Below are positions 1-10,213 of a stretch of 64,000 nt of DNA, one piece after another (within the stretch, counting starts at the first letter, position 1; every line of letters starts with the position of its first letter). The notes under the pieces were generated by a model. That model did no database searches. It had not been told where the DNA came from and saw nothing but the letters and a program-made list of their open reading frames with translations. This DNA comes from Romanomermis culicivorax (taxonomy: Eukaryota; Nematoda; Enoplea; Mermithida; Mermithidae): contig CAWUHX010000013.1 of assembly GCA_963922205.1 (NCBI GenBank), positions 992,001-1,056,000 on the forward strand. The letters run 5' to 3'. Both the position numbers and the translations under genes were made by a program.

Positions 1-137
1 CCAAAGTCTGAAATAAATATGAAAAATTTACAAAATTAATACGAATAATACATAAACGCGATAAATATTACAAATTAATACATTTTTAATTAAAATTAGT
101 ACCTACACGCGCGAGATATGTACATAATAAAAAAAAA

Positions 138-3100
138 TCAGCGCGAGATCGCGCATAGATTCGCCTTGAGCGAATTTCCAAATGATTTCATTTGGTTTGG
201 CGCTCCAGTCGTAACTGTTTGTGCCATATTGGAAAGTGACGTATTTTCGTCACGTGGCGCGTCCTGATTGGCTCGCGCTATTCGCGGCAAGACCCTAGTG
301 GTCTCGTAACGAAAATGTTTCAACCTGCTGATTGAAACTGTTTGGCGATTTAGCGGGTTGTCCCAATGTACAATGGTGACAACGTTCTCTGCTTCTCGCG
401 AAATGTCCGTAACTATGAACGCACCGGACCATGGTAGTCCTAATTTTTTCTGCTTGTCTACTTTGAGCAGAACCCAGTCCTTTTCTTTAAACCCATTTTG
501 TTTGGACTTTTTATCGAAGTATTTCTTCGATTTTTCGGCAGCACTCTGGATATTTTTAGCAATATCCTCGTAAAGGTTGACTAAATGATTGGTCAACACG
601 AATTTGTATGCCTCTGCATTGCTGTTCGGCATTACAATATCGTATGCTTTCGATAAGTTTAACCCGAAGGTTGCCTCGTGACCTCTAAGCAATGAAAATG
701 GGGATTGCCCCGTGGCTGCATGTGGTGTGGCATTATACGCAAACACCACGGCTCTCAAGTATCTTGGCCAGTTATCTTTTTCCTCGATGGCCACCTTTCT
801 GAGCTGTTTGATGAGTGTCTGGTTGAACCTTTCTACCATACCATTTCCTTGTGGATGGTAGGCTGTTGTAAAAATTTTCTGACACTCTAATAACTTGCAG
901 ATCTCTTTCATCAGATCTGAGGTAAAACAACCTCCTCTATCGCTGAGTAGTCTCCGTGGAGTCCCGTGCCTAAATACAATAGCTTGTAGAAAAGTATCTA
1001 CAACGGTGCTAGCTGACTGATCCGGGATCAGTTCAGCTTCAACCCACTTTGTAAAATAGTCTTGAAAGACTATGACATACGGTCTCTTCTCACTGAGTGG
1101 AGAAATACCCACGATATCCACTGATACTATGTCAAAAGGACCTTGTGGAATAATTGGTATCAGTGGGGGAATTTCTGTGTTTCCCTGATTAGCCATTTGA
1201 CAAACTGGACAAAACTTGATCCAGTGCCTGACATCCTTTTCAATTCCAGGCCACCAGAACCGTTTTTTAATCATAGCAAGGGTCCTTTTGAACCCCTGAT
1301 GAGTCATCATTACGGCACCGTGGTACTGGTGCAAAGTATTATCCTTAGGGCAGGATGGGACGACTACTTGATCGTCCGACCCCTGTCCGGCTTCCCGGTA
1401 TAACACTTCATTCTGGATATAAAATCCACTATGATACTTGGTTGTCCCATTTGGACCCAATCTATCAAAGTATGGTCGTAGTACCTCATCTTTTCTCTGC
1501 AAGAGGGCCATGAGATCATCTCTAATTAACCCTTTTGGCAATTCATCTTCTTTGGGGTCTGCCAAAGTAAACTCCTGTTCTTTCTCTGGGTATAACCAGG
1601 TTACTCTTTTTTCCTTACCTTTGTCCTGGTTTCCCCTACTTACCTTTTCGTTGACCTGATTGCCATCAGGCTGGATCTGAGCCTGATTACTCTTCTCCGC
1701 TTCTTTCGCCATGCTCCTTGTAGTTACGGCATTTACCAAGTCTGCAGGCGAGTTTGATTCTGGATCACCCTCAGAATCTTCTGGATATATCTGGGTGAAT
1801 CTCGGACTTATTTCAGTCCTCTGATTATTCTTACTTTTTGGCTCCGGATATAACGGAGTACCGTCTTCAGGATTCCGATCTGTCAGAATTCTGAATCTCT
1901 TTACCAAATTGAGATGCTTTTTCTCAATTAGCTGTGCCTCAAGATCTTTCAGATTTTCGGACTCTCGTTTATCCTTTGAGAACATGTGTTCCCATTTTGG
2001 CGGTATTTTTTCCGCTTGATCGTCTGGTTCATCCATCCTGGACAAAAAGTCTGCCATGGCATTTTGTTTTCCAGGCACATACTCTAGTTTATGGTTGAAC
2101 TGAGAGATGAATGAGTACCATCTCTTCAACTTACCATTGGTCATGGCGTTAACCTTCATTGACAACAAAGGTTTGTGATCAGTTCTTATGATCACTTTAT
2201 GACCTACTAAGTAGTGCTTGTATAACTTCAAGCCATACACAATTGCCAAGCACTCCCTTTCCGTGGCTGACCACTTTTTCTCATCCGCTTTTAAAATTCT
2301 GCTATTATAAGCAATTACCCAGCGGTCTGACTTGGTCTCCTGGTAAAGGACTGCTCCTAGTGCCGTTCCGCTGGCATCTGTCTGAAGGACAAAGTCCGCA
2401 GACCCATCCAAAACTGGATACCTAAGGAATGGCACTGACAATAGTGCTTCTTTCAGGCTCCTAAAAGCCTGATGGTGAACCTCCGTGACTTCCCAAACAC
2501 AGTTCTTCCCAGTTAATTTATACAATGGTTCAGCATGTTTAGCGAAACCCGGTATGAACTTTTTACACCACTGCAACATACCTAAAAACCTTTGCAGTTT
2601 ATGTTTAGACTCTGGGAATGGGAAATCATTTATAGCTTTGACCTTTTTCGGATCTGGGGAAACTCCATCCGAATTTAAGATATGTCCTAAAAAATGAACT
2701 CTCTCAGGCAGGAATTCACACTTCTCCGGCTTCAAGGTCAAGTGAGCCTTTCTTAGAGCTTGCAGGACTAGCTCTAGATTAACTAGGTGTTCCTCAAACG
2801 TATTTGAGAACACAATGATATCGTCTATATAGACTAGACAGATTTTCCAAACATATGGATGCAAAACTCTTTCCATCATACGCTGGAATTCGGCTGGCGC
2901 ATTTTTTAGGCCAAAGGGCATGACTTTAAATTGATAAAGCCCTTCTTGGCATATGAAAGCAGTTTTTTCCTTGCTTTCTTCATCCATTGGCACTTGCCAA
3001 TATCCTGATTTGAGATCTAAGGTAGTATAAAACCTGGCTTTACCTAAACAGTCTAGATAGTCATCCATTCTAGGAATGGGATACTTATCATCCTTGGTAA

Positions 3101-4457
3101 CGTCATTTATACCCCTAAAGTCCACTACTGGTCGCTTGGTACCATCCTTTTTACCTACAAGGAATAACGGAGCTGCCCAAGGCGACTTTGATGGCTCAAT
3201 TACACCCTTTTTGAGCATATCTTGCACATGCTCACGAACATGTGGCCGTAAATTTATAGCAGTCCTGTGGTACCTTTTTGCCACAGGGGCCGCGTCGCCT
3301 GTATTGATTTTACAGGTCAGGTAGGGTGTAGTAGTTGGCGGATCATTGGGCAAGCTGAACACGTCTCTATATTTTGCGAGACATCGTAGAGCTTGTTCCA
3401 ATTGCTCTGATGGAATGTTGGATTTAGCCAGCATATTGTACAAAGCTTCCTTGAATGCTTTCTCATCCGATTGAGGAGCTTCAGGTCTAGCTTGAACTGC
3501 ACAAGTTTGCAGCTTCTCCAGATCCTCAACTGTCTTCCCCTTGAGTTGATCTTGGTTATCAGTATCACACAACACTGAATTAGTATGGCCAATTATTTGA
3601 TTTCTTTTCAAATGGCATCCTGATCCTGTGTTGTTGGATACCATAACAACAAAATCATCTTTTGTACCATCTACTATGGTACTATCAATGTGGAACCTTT
3701 CTTTGTTCTCTTCAGACTCTATTATGATTCCATTAAGGCGATTTTCGCCTACCTTATCCCAAAGTTTTGCTCTCAGAAGTATATCAGTACCACTTGGTAA
3801 GTAGATGGGATTCACACTCACCACTGGCACCGAAACCTTTAGCAGGCAAATCTTTGGCTGGTATTGGTCGGCGGCGCTCATCATGGATTCCGCGGCGCTC
3901 GTGGTCATGACCTCTCCACAATTCGATTGGGGCTGGTCCGGCGTCACGTATATCCGTTGTTGACGGTTGTTGAGCGTCATCGTCCTATTCCTGAAATCTA
4001 TTATGGCTCCTACCTGAGGATGAGCCAAAAAGTCTGTTCCTACAATAACATTTTCACCTGCTTCAGGAATTACAATTGCTTTAACGGGGAACTGTCCACA
4101 CAATGTATCCATCCTAAATTGGATATACCCATGGGCTTGGACTGTCTTACCATTGGCTACAGTGACATTTAATATCCTCGGATATTCAGTGTAATCCGGG
4201 CCCAAAATTTCTTTCAGAAACTTAGCCGACATGACAGTGCACTGAGCTCCTGTGTCAATTAAAGCCATTGTCTTACGACCTCCTATAACAACCTCAATGT
4301 GGAATGGGGCTGTTCTGGGGTACGTATCCAGCAAATGTTGTTCCTGAGGACTAGCTGGTGTGCCTCTCCTTACTACTTGTACTGATGGTACTACAGGTTG
4401 TGGTGCAATTGCATTCATTTGCACAATACTACCTAATACAACATTTGGGCAACTCAC
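138..4457 (-). CDS. pol: pol polyprotein of LTR element 1 (protease-RT-RNase H-integrase)
   Basis: A 1,439-codon open frame. Visible domains in order are: an aspartic protease with LIDTGAQCTVMS at about residues 66-78; reverse transcriptase at about 400-600 with PVVDFRGIND and the catalytic YIDDIIVF near residue 543; RNase H with TDASGTALGAVLYQ near 690; an integrase zinc finger with HQYHG...CPVCQ near 1,030-1,080; and the integrase core with VDIVG, SDRGG and VERFNQ near 1,113-1,212. RNase H followed by integrase is the Ty3/gypsy order; copia elements place integrase before RT. The gag-type ORF lies immediately upstream. No envelope frame is seen in the window, but sequence downstream of pol is cut off by the left edge. 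Confidence 0.93.
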   Translation of the reverse strand: MSCPNVVLGSIVQMNAIAPQPVVPSVQVVRRGTPASPQEQHLLDTYPRTAPFHIEVVIGGRKTMALIDTGAQCTVMSAKFLKEILGPDYTEYPRILNVTVANGKTVQAHGYIQFRMDTLCGQFPVKAIVIPEAGENVIVGTDFLAHPQVGAIIDFRNRTMTLNNRQQRIYVTPDQPQSNCGEVMTTSAAESMMSAADQYQPKICLLKVSVPVVSVNPIYLPSGTDILLRAKLWDKVGENRLNGIIIESEENKERFHIDSTIVDGTKDDFVVMVSNNTGSGCHLKRNQIIGHTNSVLCDTDNQDQLKGKTVEDLEKLQTCAVQARPEAPQSDEKAFKEALYNMLAKSNIPSEQLEQALRCLAKYRDVFSLPNDPPTTTPYLTCKINTGDAAPVAKRYHRTAINLRPHVREHVQDMLKKGVIEPSKSPWAAPLFLVGKKDGTKRPVVDFRGINDVTKDDKYPIPRMDDYLDCLGKARFYTTLDLKSGYWQVPMDEESKEKTAFICQEGLYQFKVMPFGLKNAPAEFQRMMERVLHPYVWKICLVYIDDIIVFSNTFEEHLVNLELVLQALRKAHLTLKPEKCEFLPERVHFLGHILNSDGVSPDPKKVKAINDFPFPESKHKLQRFLGMLQWCKKFIPGFAKHAEPLYKLTGKNCVWEVTEVHHQAFRSLKEALLSVPFLRYPVLDGSADFVLQTDASGTALGAVLYQETKSDRWVIAYNSRILKADEKKWSATERECLAIVYGLKLYKHYLVGHKVIIRTDHKPLLSMKVNAMTNGKLKRWYSFISQFNHKLEYVPGKQNAMADFLSRMDEPDDQAEKIPPKWEHMFSKDKRESENLKDLEAQLIEKKHLNLVKRFRILTDRNPEDGTPLYPEPKSKNNQRTEISPRFTQIYPEDSEGDPESNSPADLVNAVTTRSMAKEAEKSNQAQIQPDGNQVNEKVSRGNQDKGKEKRVTWLYPEKEQEFTLADPKEDELPKGLIRDDLMALLQRKDEVLRPYFDRLGPNGTTKYHSGFYIQNEVLYREAGQGSDDQVVVPSCPKDNTLHQYHGAVMMTHQGFKRTLAMIKKRFWWPGIEKDVRHWIKFCPVCQMANQGNTEIPPLIPIIPQGPFDIVSVDIVGISPLSEKRPYVIVFQDYFTKWVEAELIPDQSASTVVDTFLQAIVFRHGTPRRLLSDRGGCFTSDLMKEICKLLECQKIFTTAYHPQGNGMVERFNQTLIKQLRKVAIEEKDNWPRYLRAVVFAYNATPHAATGQSPFSLLRGHEATFGLNLSKAYDIVMPNSNAEAYKFVLTNHLVNLYEDIAKNIQSAAEKSKKYFDKKSKQNGFKEKDWVLLKVDKQKKLGLPWSGAFIVTDISREAENVVTIVHWDNPLNRQTVSISRLKHFRYETTRVLPRIARANQDAPRDENTSLSNMAQTVTTGAPNQMKSFGNSLKANLCAISR

Positions 4458-4470
4458 TCTCTGATTTACT

Positions 4471-6324
4471 TCACCTAAAGGACTGACTCATTTGAGATTG
4501 CCTTGCAACCATAACACTCGAATAATCCTTCTGAGGTGGCTGATTTGTGAATTGACCCTGTTGACGAATCTGAGTCGGACCCATAATAGCCTGAGAAGGC
4601 TGAGGATGCTGTAATGCAGCTTGCTGTTGGTATTGCTGCATCTGTTGGAACTGCCTCTGCAGCTCCTTCTGCTTTTTAAACTCCAGAAATTCATTATAAT
4701 CTGAATTCTGTTGGTAACTCTCGTGGCTATCCTGATAACCTGAATAGCCTATATTATAAGCACCTCTGCCTCTACTGTTGAAATTAGCATTAGGGTAACC
4801 TCCTTTACCTCTATAGTTACCTCTAGCAAAATTGTTGAAGCTTCCCCTGTTGAAGGTAGGGAAGCTGGCTCTACCTCTGCTCCTGCGCTCGGACAATACT
4901 CTCAATGTCCTGCAGTCTGCAGTATTATGTGTTATGTTCTTATGGAACTCACACCATGGCTTTGTCGGATCTCGGGAAACTTGACCTCCCTGACTCGTAC
5001 TAGGTATGGCCACATCAGACCGATTTTCCATTTGCCTGTTATCAACCTTTTGCTGGAGCTGGTCGAACCTTTCGACCAGTTGTACCATCTCTTTAGAAAT
5101 TTTTAATAGAAGAGATTCTTTCTTACCTTTTTCGATCTGAGCCCTAGGGGCTTCCCGAACTGGAATCTCTTCTATCTCAGGAGAATCACTCCTTGACCTT
5201 TGGGTTTGGGCCTGTACCTGATTACCTACGGTTTGATATGGTTGCCGAAACCTTTGCCTCTGGCCTTGTTGATATCCTTCTGACTGGTTCCTAGCAACTA
5301 CGGCAATTTCAGGATCATGCCCACTAGGCATACCTACTTCGTTAATTACTATAGGATCCTGTTGTGTACCCTTGGGTCCGTATCTCTGGAAGGCATTCTT
5401 ATATCTACGTTCGATGTCATGAACTTCAACTGCTAAATCATACCAAGTTCTAAAGGTATGTTTTGAATTTTTCAGTTCAGACTGAAATGTGGGATCACTC
5501 TTGTATATAAAGGTGTCAATAATCAGCCTCTGTTTGGACTGATAGTCCAAATCACCTTTAACTAGTTCCACTAATATACTGACCCTTTTTAAAAACTCTA
5601 CGGCCTGTTCATTGGGTCTTTGTTGGATCTCAAATAACTCCCTGGTTAACATTTCCAGGTTACATTCAGGTGCAAAGACATTAATGATGGCTCTCCTGGC
5701 CTCCCTATAGGTCATGTTGTCTCCTGCAACGGCCTTCGGTCTACCTTTAGAAAGCCTCAGCAGTGCTTCATACTTAGCTGATTCGGGTGTATCCCTACGG
5801 AATTCCCCTTCAAGTGCTGTTAAGAAGCTAAGCACCTGCTGATTTACCATACCCTCATCTAAAAGTTTGGGTAACACACCTTTAACGATATTCCTGACTA
5901 CGATCTCTTGTGCCAAATTATTTGATGGCACTTCCCTCTGATCATAAGCTGCTGTTAATACTGGATCAAGATCAGAGTTCAGGGATTGCAGCATAACCCT
6001 ATTTGGATCTCGTTGAGGTGGTACACCTCCTTGATATGATGGCATATTGTCTTTGTCAAACCTGTAATCCCTATATGGGAAACATGCCAATTGCTCTGGT
6101 CTAAGGGTATTTGGATCAACTATATTTCCTCTACCATCATAGACCACTCTAGTTAAAGTTGGATGCTGCGAAGCTATCTGATTTTGATTCCTGAAGTCTG
6201 CTGATTGCTCAGCTCCTTCGAATCGAAGATCTCTAGCTGGACCTCTCCAACTTTTGGGCTCAAAGTTAAGCCTTTGCCCTTCATCAATATCAGGCCTAAT
6301 ACTAGGCCCTGCGCCTGCACTCAT
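4471..6324 (-). CDS. gag: gag-type ORF of LTR element 1
   Basis: A 617-codon open frame just upstream of pol. The middle (about residues 130-320) has the leucine- and charge-rich helical character of a Ty3/gypsy capsid, for example [20 protein letters not shown]. Near residue 455 [15 protein letters not shown] gives a C-x2-H-x4-H-x4-C zinc-binding pattern, a known variant of the Gag knuckle. The C-terminal third is rich in Arg, Gly, Asn, Tyr and Gln, as expected for a nucleic-acid-binding nucleocapsid tail. The gag assignment rests on position and composition; no profile search was possible. Confidence 0.8.
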   Translation of the reverse strand: MSAGAGPSIRPDIDEGQRLNFEPKSWRGPARDLRFEGAEQSADFRNQNQIASQHPTLTRVVYDGRGNIVDPNTLRPEQLACFPYRDYRFDKDNMPSYQGGVPPQRDPNRVMLQSLNSDLDPVLTAAYDQREVPSNNLAQEIVVRNIVKGVLPKLLDEGMVNQQVLSFLTALEGEFRRDTPESAKYEALLRLSKGRPKAVAGDNMTYREARRAIINVFAPECNLEMLTRELFEIQQRPNEQAVEFLKRVSILVELVKGDLDYQSKQRLIIDTFIYKSDPTFQSELKNSKHTFRTWYDLAVEVHDIERRYKNAFQRYGPKGTQQDPIVINEVGMPSGHDPEIAVVARNQSEGYQQGQRQRFRQPYQTVGNQVQAQTQRSRSDSPEIEEIPVREAPRAQIEKGKKESLLLKISKEMVQLVERFDQLQQKVDNRQMENRSDVAIPSTSQGGQVSRDPTKPWCEFHKNITHNTADCRTLRVLSERRSRGRASFPTFNRGSFNNFARGNYRGKGGYPNANFNSRGRGAYNIGYSGYQDSHESYQQNSDYNEFLEFKKQKELQRQFQQMQQYQQQAALQHPQPSQAIMGPTQIRQQGQFTNQPPQKDYSSVMVARQSQMSQSFR

Positions 6325-6968
6325 TTCTGCAGCGAGACGGTTGTCTCTTTCTGCACCCCTATTACATGGTCTAACCTGTCTATCCGGCTCCTGTCGGCTT
6401 CCCTTTTGTTGTCCTCTGTGGCGGCCTTCGCGATTATGTCAAACAAGGCTTCGACAGTCCCTTTTAATTCGCGTAGCTGCGTCGCCAACTCCTGATTGGA
6501 CATCTCAGGAGCTCTTTCCTGCGGTTGGAATCGCTCTTGTTCCCGGGGAATCCTCTCTAATCGTTGATCGACTTCGGGGTCCCTTTCTTCCAAATTTGGT
6601 CGAATTTCGGGCGTAACGACGTCCCTTTTTGGTCCTGCTAATTCGACCTTTGGCGGCGGTGACCTTTTGAAATTTCGCTGCGGCGGTCCATCGGCATCTG
6701 GGTTCGGATTCGCCGGGCCTGCCTCCTGCGGATCGATGGCAATCGCTGGTGGTCGGTCAATTGGTACGCCTGCATCTTGAGGCGTAAAATGCATTGCATT
6801 TTGCTGCAATGGTTGAACCCTCGCGGGAGTTTGATCTGGGATCACTGGGTCTGGAGCAGCATGCCGTTGCTGATCTCCGTCTCCCAAATTGACTAGATTC
6901 CCAGCACTCGCCACTCTGGGTGGTGATCTATGTAAAGTATTACCTCTCGGTATCCTTTCATTAGGCAT
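6321..6968 (-). CDS. proline-rich first ORF of LTR element 1
   Basis: A 215-codon frame upstream of gag in the same element and orientation, in a different reading frame from the gag ORF. The first two thirds are disordered and rich in Pro, Arg, Asp and Gln. The last third ([20 protein letters not shown] and onward) has heptad-like spacing that suggests a coiled coil. It may be an N-terminal matrix-like part of Gag or a separate accessory protein. No recognised domain. The family relationship is inferred only from position. Confidence 0.6.
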   Translation of the reverse strand: MPNERIPRGNTLHRSPPRVASAGNLVNLGDGDQQRHAAPDPVIPDQTPARVQPLQQNAMHFTPQDAGVPIDRPPAIAIDPQEAGPANPNPDADGPPQRNFKRSPPPKVELAGPKRDVVTPEIRPNLEERDPEVDQRLERIPREQERFQPQERAPEMSNQELATQLRELKGTVEALFDIIAKAATEDNKREADRSRIDRLDHVIGVQKETTVSLQK

Positions 6969-7500
6969 TTTGAAACCTGCTAACTTTCGATAGTAGCCTG
7001 GAGGATTCTCTTTTCTCCTAGTCTGACTACGAAGTTCCGTGGTAAGGAGTTAAAAGCCACCACTTGTTGTGCAGGTCTTTCCTTAAGAGGTGTAAGAAAA
7101 GATTGGGTCTGAACTGACCTGTTAGAACTGATCCCTTGGCTAAGCCTCGGTGATAGTGCAACAGTCCGGTTATCCCCAGACCTACCACAACAAAGATAAA
7201 CTTAACTCTAAAGAGCGGGGCCTTACCAAGGACCTCCGCAGTCTCCTAGATGAGACAAGGAATCCCCTCAGGGATAAACTTACTTGGGTATAACCCGTAA
7301 GGGGTTTCCCAAAGCTTACCTGATGTAAGCCGGCGCCTGGGCCTCTGGCCCTCCGCCTTCGTCGATGCGAATAATCTAAATAAATAAACGAATATATTAA
7401 GCAATATGTCCGACGAAATATGTAAAAAGAATGTGGGTATACCACAGTGAATAACTCATAAACAAAACAAGTTGCTGGGAAAATTGTATTGGGGACGCCA
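6969..7500 (-). promoter_or_regulatory. leader and primer-binding site of LTR element 1
   Basis: Untranslated stretch between the first ORF and the presumed 5' LTR. On the minus strand it begins TGGCGTCCCCAATAC (plus 7,486-7,500), which starts with the TGG needed to pair with a tRNA CCA tail, as in most LTR-element primer sites. The tRNA was not identified. The rest is GC-mixed sequence without a credible gene. Confidence 0.5.
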
Positions 7501-7676
7501 GCAAAATAGTCAAAATATAATAAAAAACGAGATAAAGTGAAGAATGATTTTCACTATCTTTTTCGGTCTTTCTGTGGCGCTCCATTCTATGCAAATGTCT
7601 GCGCCGCTGGTCGTCCCTTTCGTCGATCTGCATGTCGATTTCCCCACACGAATTGGCATCAACAGGGTGCCCAACA
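7501..7676 (-). repeat. possible 5' LTR of LTR element 1
   Basis: Directly outside the primer-binding site one expects the 5' LTR. On the minus strand a TGTTGGGCACCCTG start, typical of LTR ends, falls at plus 7,676, giving a possible short LTR. The mate LTR is off the window and the inner end is not a clean CA, so this is tentative; the LTR could be longer. Confidence 0.25.
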
Positions 7677-8435
7677 GACCCGAGAATTTTTTCAGACAGC
7701 CCGAATCCGGTTCGAAGCCCGTATTTCGGGCTTAAATTCAGGCCCTAATTCATGGTCTGGAGATGTTCAACGTTTTTTTGCGAATGTCAAAGGTTGCCCG
7801 GGATTAAGGGAGTGTTCCTTGAAATATCTGAATTTGTGCCTGAAAAGTTGGAAACATTTTGAAACATGATCTTTGTGGTTTAAAAATCCATGATAAAAAG
7901 CAAAAAACGCGTTCCTTTTATTCGTTCATAAGTACAACTCGTCCTAATCAAACGCCAACTCTATTCCTGCCAACATGTTTGAGAAAGACTTGAAATGATA
8001 AATTTTGGATGGAAGTGTTTTCTAATGCACACGATAAAGATTATTTTACGACGTTTTAGGTCACGAATTCTAATGTTCAAGACATTTTTGGTAATTTATA
8101 TTAAGATACGTTTTTCCCGATCACGCGAGAAACCTCCTCCCGAATCAGCTCCATCAGTCGAACACTTAACTAAAGAAGTCCTTCGTCCTCCAAGCGTCGA
8201 TCATCCGTTACGTGCTTTTATGTGTCTAAAAGACGAATTCTCACGTTTCTCGTCAAAAATACTGTCGTGAAACGTCGTGAAATGTGCCTTATGTTTCAAT
8301 GATAATTCAGTTATATTTCCAGTGAAATCAGTGTGCCTGAGAAATCCTGTAGTTAAGGACAAAAATGATGAAACATTTGTGCTAGAGTCGTTTTTCAATT
8401 AGTTATGGAATGCTGGACAATGTTTTTCTTTTCAG
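7677..8435. other. intergenic, no recognised gene
   Basis: Mixed-composition DNA. A plus-strand frame from about 8,103 to 8,270 reads SREKPPPESAPSVEHLTKEV and onward, and could be an upstream exon of the candidate exon at 8,436, but no strong donor was found. Nothing else recognised. Confidence 0.3.
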
Positions 8436-8562
8436 CGCGGGAAAAAGTAGCGCTGCTACGGAAAATTTGAACGCGCGAATCCAAAATTTGGAGAATAATC
8501 GGAATCAGTCGAAAGAAAAACGTGACGCCTTGAAAGCTCGATTGACTTACAGTAACACTTAG
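8436..8562 (+). CDS. candidate terminal coding exon, coiled coil
   Basis: After a strong acceptor (TTTTTCTTTTCAG ending at 8,435) one plus-strand frame is open to a TAG at 8,560-8,562. It begins one base into the exon and reads AGKSSAATENLNARIQNLEN then NRNQSKEKRDALKARLTYSNT, an alpha-helical, charged, heptad-like peptide. This looks like the C-terminal exon of a coiled-coil protein, but the upstream exon is unidentified and the family is not recognised. It may be an orphan fragment left beside LTR element 1. Confidence 0.3.
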
Positions 8563-9507
8563 CGTTGTCGCCGACATTTATGTGCATGACCGCAAACGTT
8601 AGGTGTTATTTTTCTCTCTCTTTCGTAAAGTTTTGTAAAAATACTGGCCGAATTTCGAAGTCTACTAAAATAAACATCGAATATTTTGCGTTGTGTAAGC
8701 TGATGGTCTGTAGGCATTTCAAACAATGCAGTCTTTCTCCTTTATGTTTCTACCGCTATCTGTTTTGGTTTGCTTGTTTAAGATCTAATAAGTCCCGTAG
8801 TGCTCCACAATGTTGTATTCATTTTCAAATGAGCCTCGAAGCACATAATTGTCCAAAGAAATCCATGGGCAGACGACCGTGAATCTCAAGTCAACATATT
8901 TTCTTTTTTTCCAATTGTAGTCCGATTTATACATTCAATCTGATATGAAAAGCGCCAATCGTTCATTATTCGCTGGAGCGTCATTTTTGAGGTGGAAAAA
9001 ATTTACTATATTTGAGTAGGCTCACAAATTTTCAGCCCTATGTTACATGATTTAGCAGAAAATCTTAAAAATATGGTTTTCCACTGCTATTATTCACAAG
9101 CGTTCCAAGAAAAGACTACAGCTTTTTTTGTCTCATATCATATCTGTTTATTTGTGGAATGAGACACTCATGTGCTGACTTTAAGGTTATTTACACACTT
9201 CAAACTTCTTTACTCAAAAAATTTCTGAGGGTCAATTGAGCCGCAAACTTTCAGCTCATGACATGATTTCAGGAGGACGAAAATAAATCATTTACTATTT
9301 TTTGTAAAGGTTACTTACATGACTACAATACGTCGACCATACACTAACGTTTCATAAGTTTTTAAATTTCATAGTTTCTGAACATGCTGACGACATCACG
9401 TTTGTTCGCGCATTCCAAATCACGATATTTATTATGACAAATCATAGGTGCTTTTCTTTCTTCAGTCCAATGAAAAATCTGAAAGTCGAAAGATTGAAAT
9501 AAATTAT
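8563..9507. other. AT-rich spacer without recognised gene
   Basis: No ORF, exon with good splice sites, or structured RNA was recognised here. Sequence is ordinary AT-rich intergenic DNA. Confidence 0.5.
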
Positions 9508-9895
9508 TACGGGTCATTCCACACCAAGTGGTCCAGGACTAATCAGATTTTTATCAAATGTGGCTTGAATGTCATCCAAATTCCGCAACTACAGAAAAAT
9601 TTTCTATCCAAATCCCAAAATTACGACAGCTATCGGATTTCTTGTGGACCCAATTTTTTTGAAGAAATCTCCCAACTGAACTGGCTACTTTCGGGCCACA
9701 CTGTCACCCTGGAAATCTAGCCTGGGATTCGGATGTTTGCAGACATGAATACTTTTTGCTCAGATTCTAGCTATGATATTTAGAAAATTCTGATTCTGCA
9801 TTGCGTAGTTATTGCGAAAACAATGGTGTAAAGTGGTCACAAAATCAAACAGTTGATAATTCATACACTGACTGGGTGCCCATGACTTATGACGT
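9508..9895 (+). repeat. dispersed repeat family F, copy 1
   Basis: Starts GGGTCATTCCACACCAAGTGG and ends near CATGACTTATGACGTG. The same sequence recurs in reverse orientation at 31,575-31,985 (roughly three quarters identical by eye), including the block AGCCTGGGATTCGGATGTTT. Probably a non-autonomous transposon; no transposase frame is visible. Superfamily not assigned. Confidence 0.75.
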
Positions 9896-10213
9896 GTAAA
9901 GTGAAAATATAAACATGGAAAAAATTCAATGGGACTTCTACTTCCTGAAGAAATAATCGATTCTGAAGTAAGGTATTAAAAATTTCAATCTCCGGGCATA
10001 AAAACAATTTCGTTTTCTTATGTGTGCCTCTCTGAATTTCATCCTCAGTGCTCCGAATGCCTTCTGCAATTAACACTTTATTCGTGATGGATGATCTCAT
10101 TAAAATCAAGACATTGCTATGTACAGAGTATTCAGCAGTTTTCCAAAATTGAATTCCCTCACTTTTTAGGTCATTTTGCCAGAATTTTCCACATTTTTTC
10201 GGAGCGAAAATAC

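Larger units (their letters stand above)
1..7500 (-). mobile_element. Ty3/gypsy-type LTR element 1 (partial in window)
   Basis: Fossil LTR retroelement read on the minus strand. Its parts, in transcription order from high to low coordinates, are a primer-binding-site-like sequence near 7,486-7,500, a leader of about 520 bases, a proline-rich ORF, a gag-type ORF and a long pol ORF with protease, reverse transcriptase, RNase H and integrase. The order RT-RNase H-integrase and the integrase HHCC and D,D,E motifs place it in Metaviridae (Ty3/gypsy). The 3' LTR lies beyond the left edge, so LTR divergence and age cannot be measured. The coding part looks close to whole, with few or no obvious breaks. 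Confidence 0.9.
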
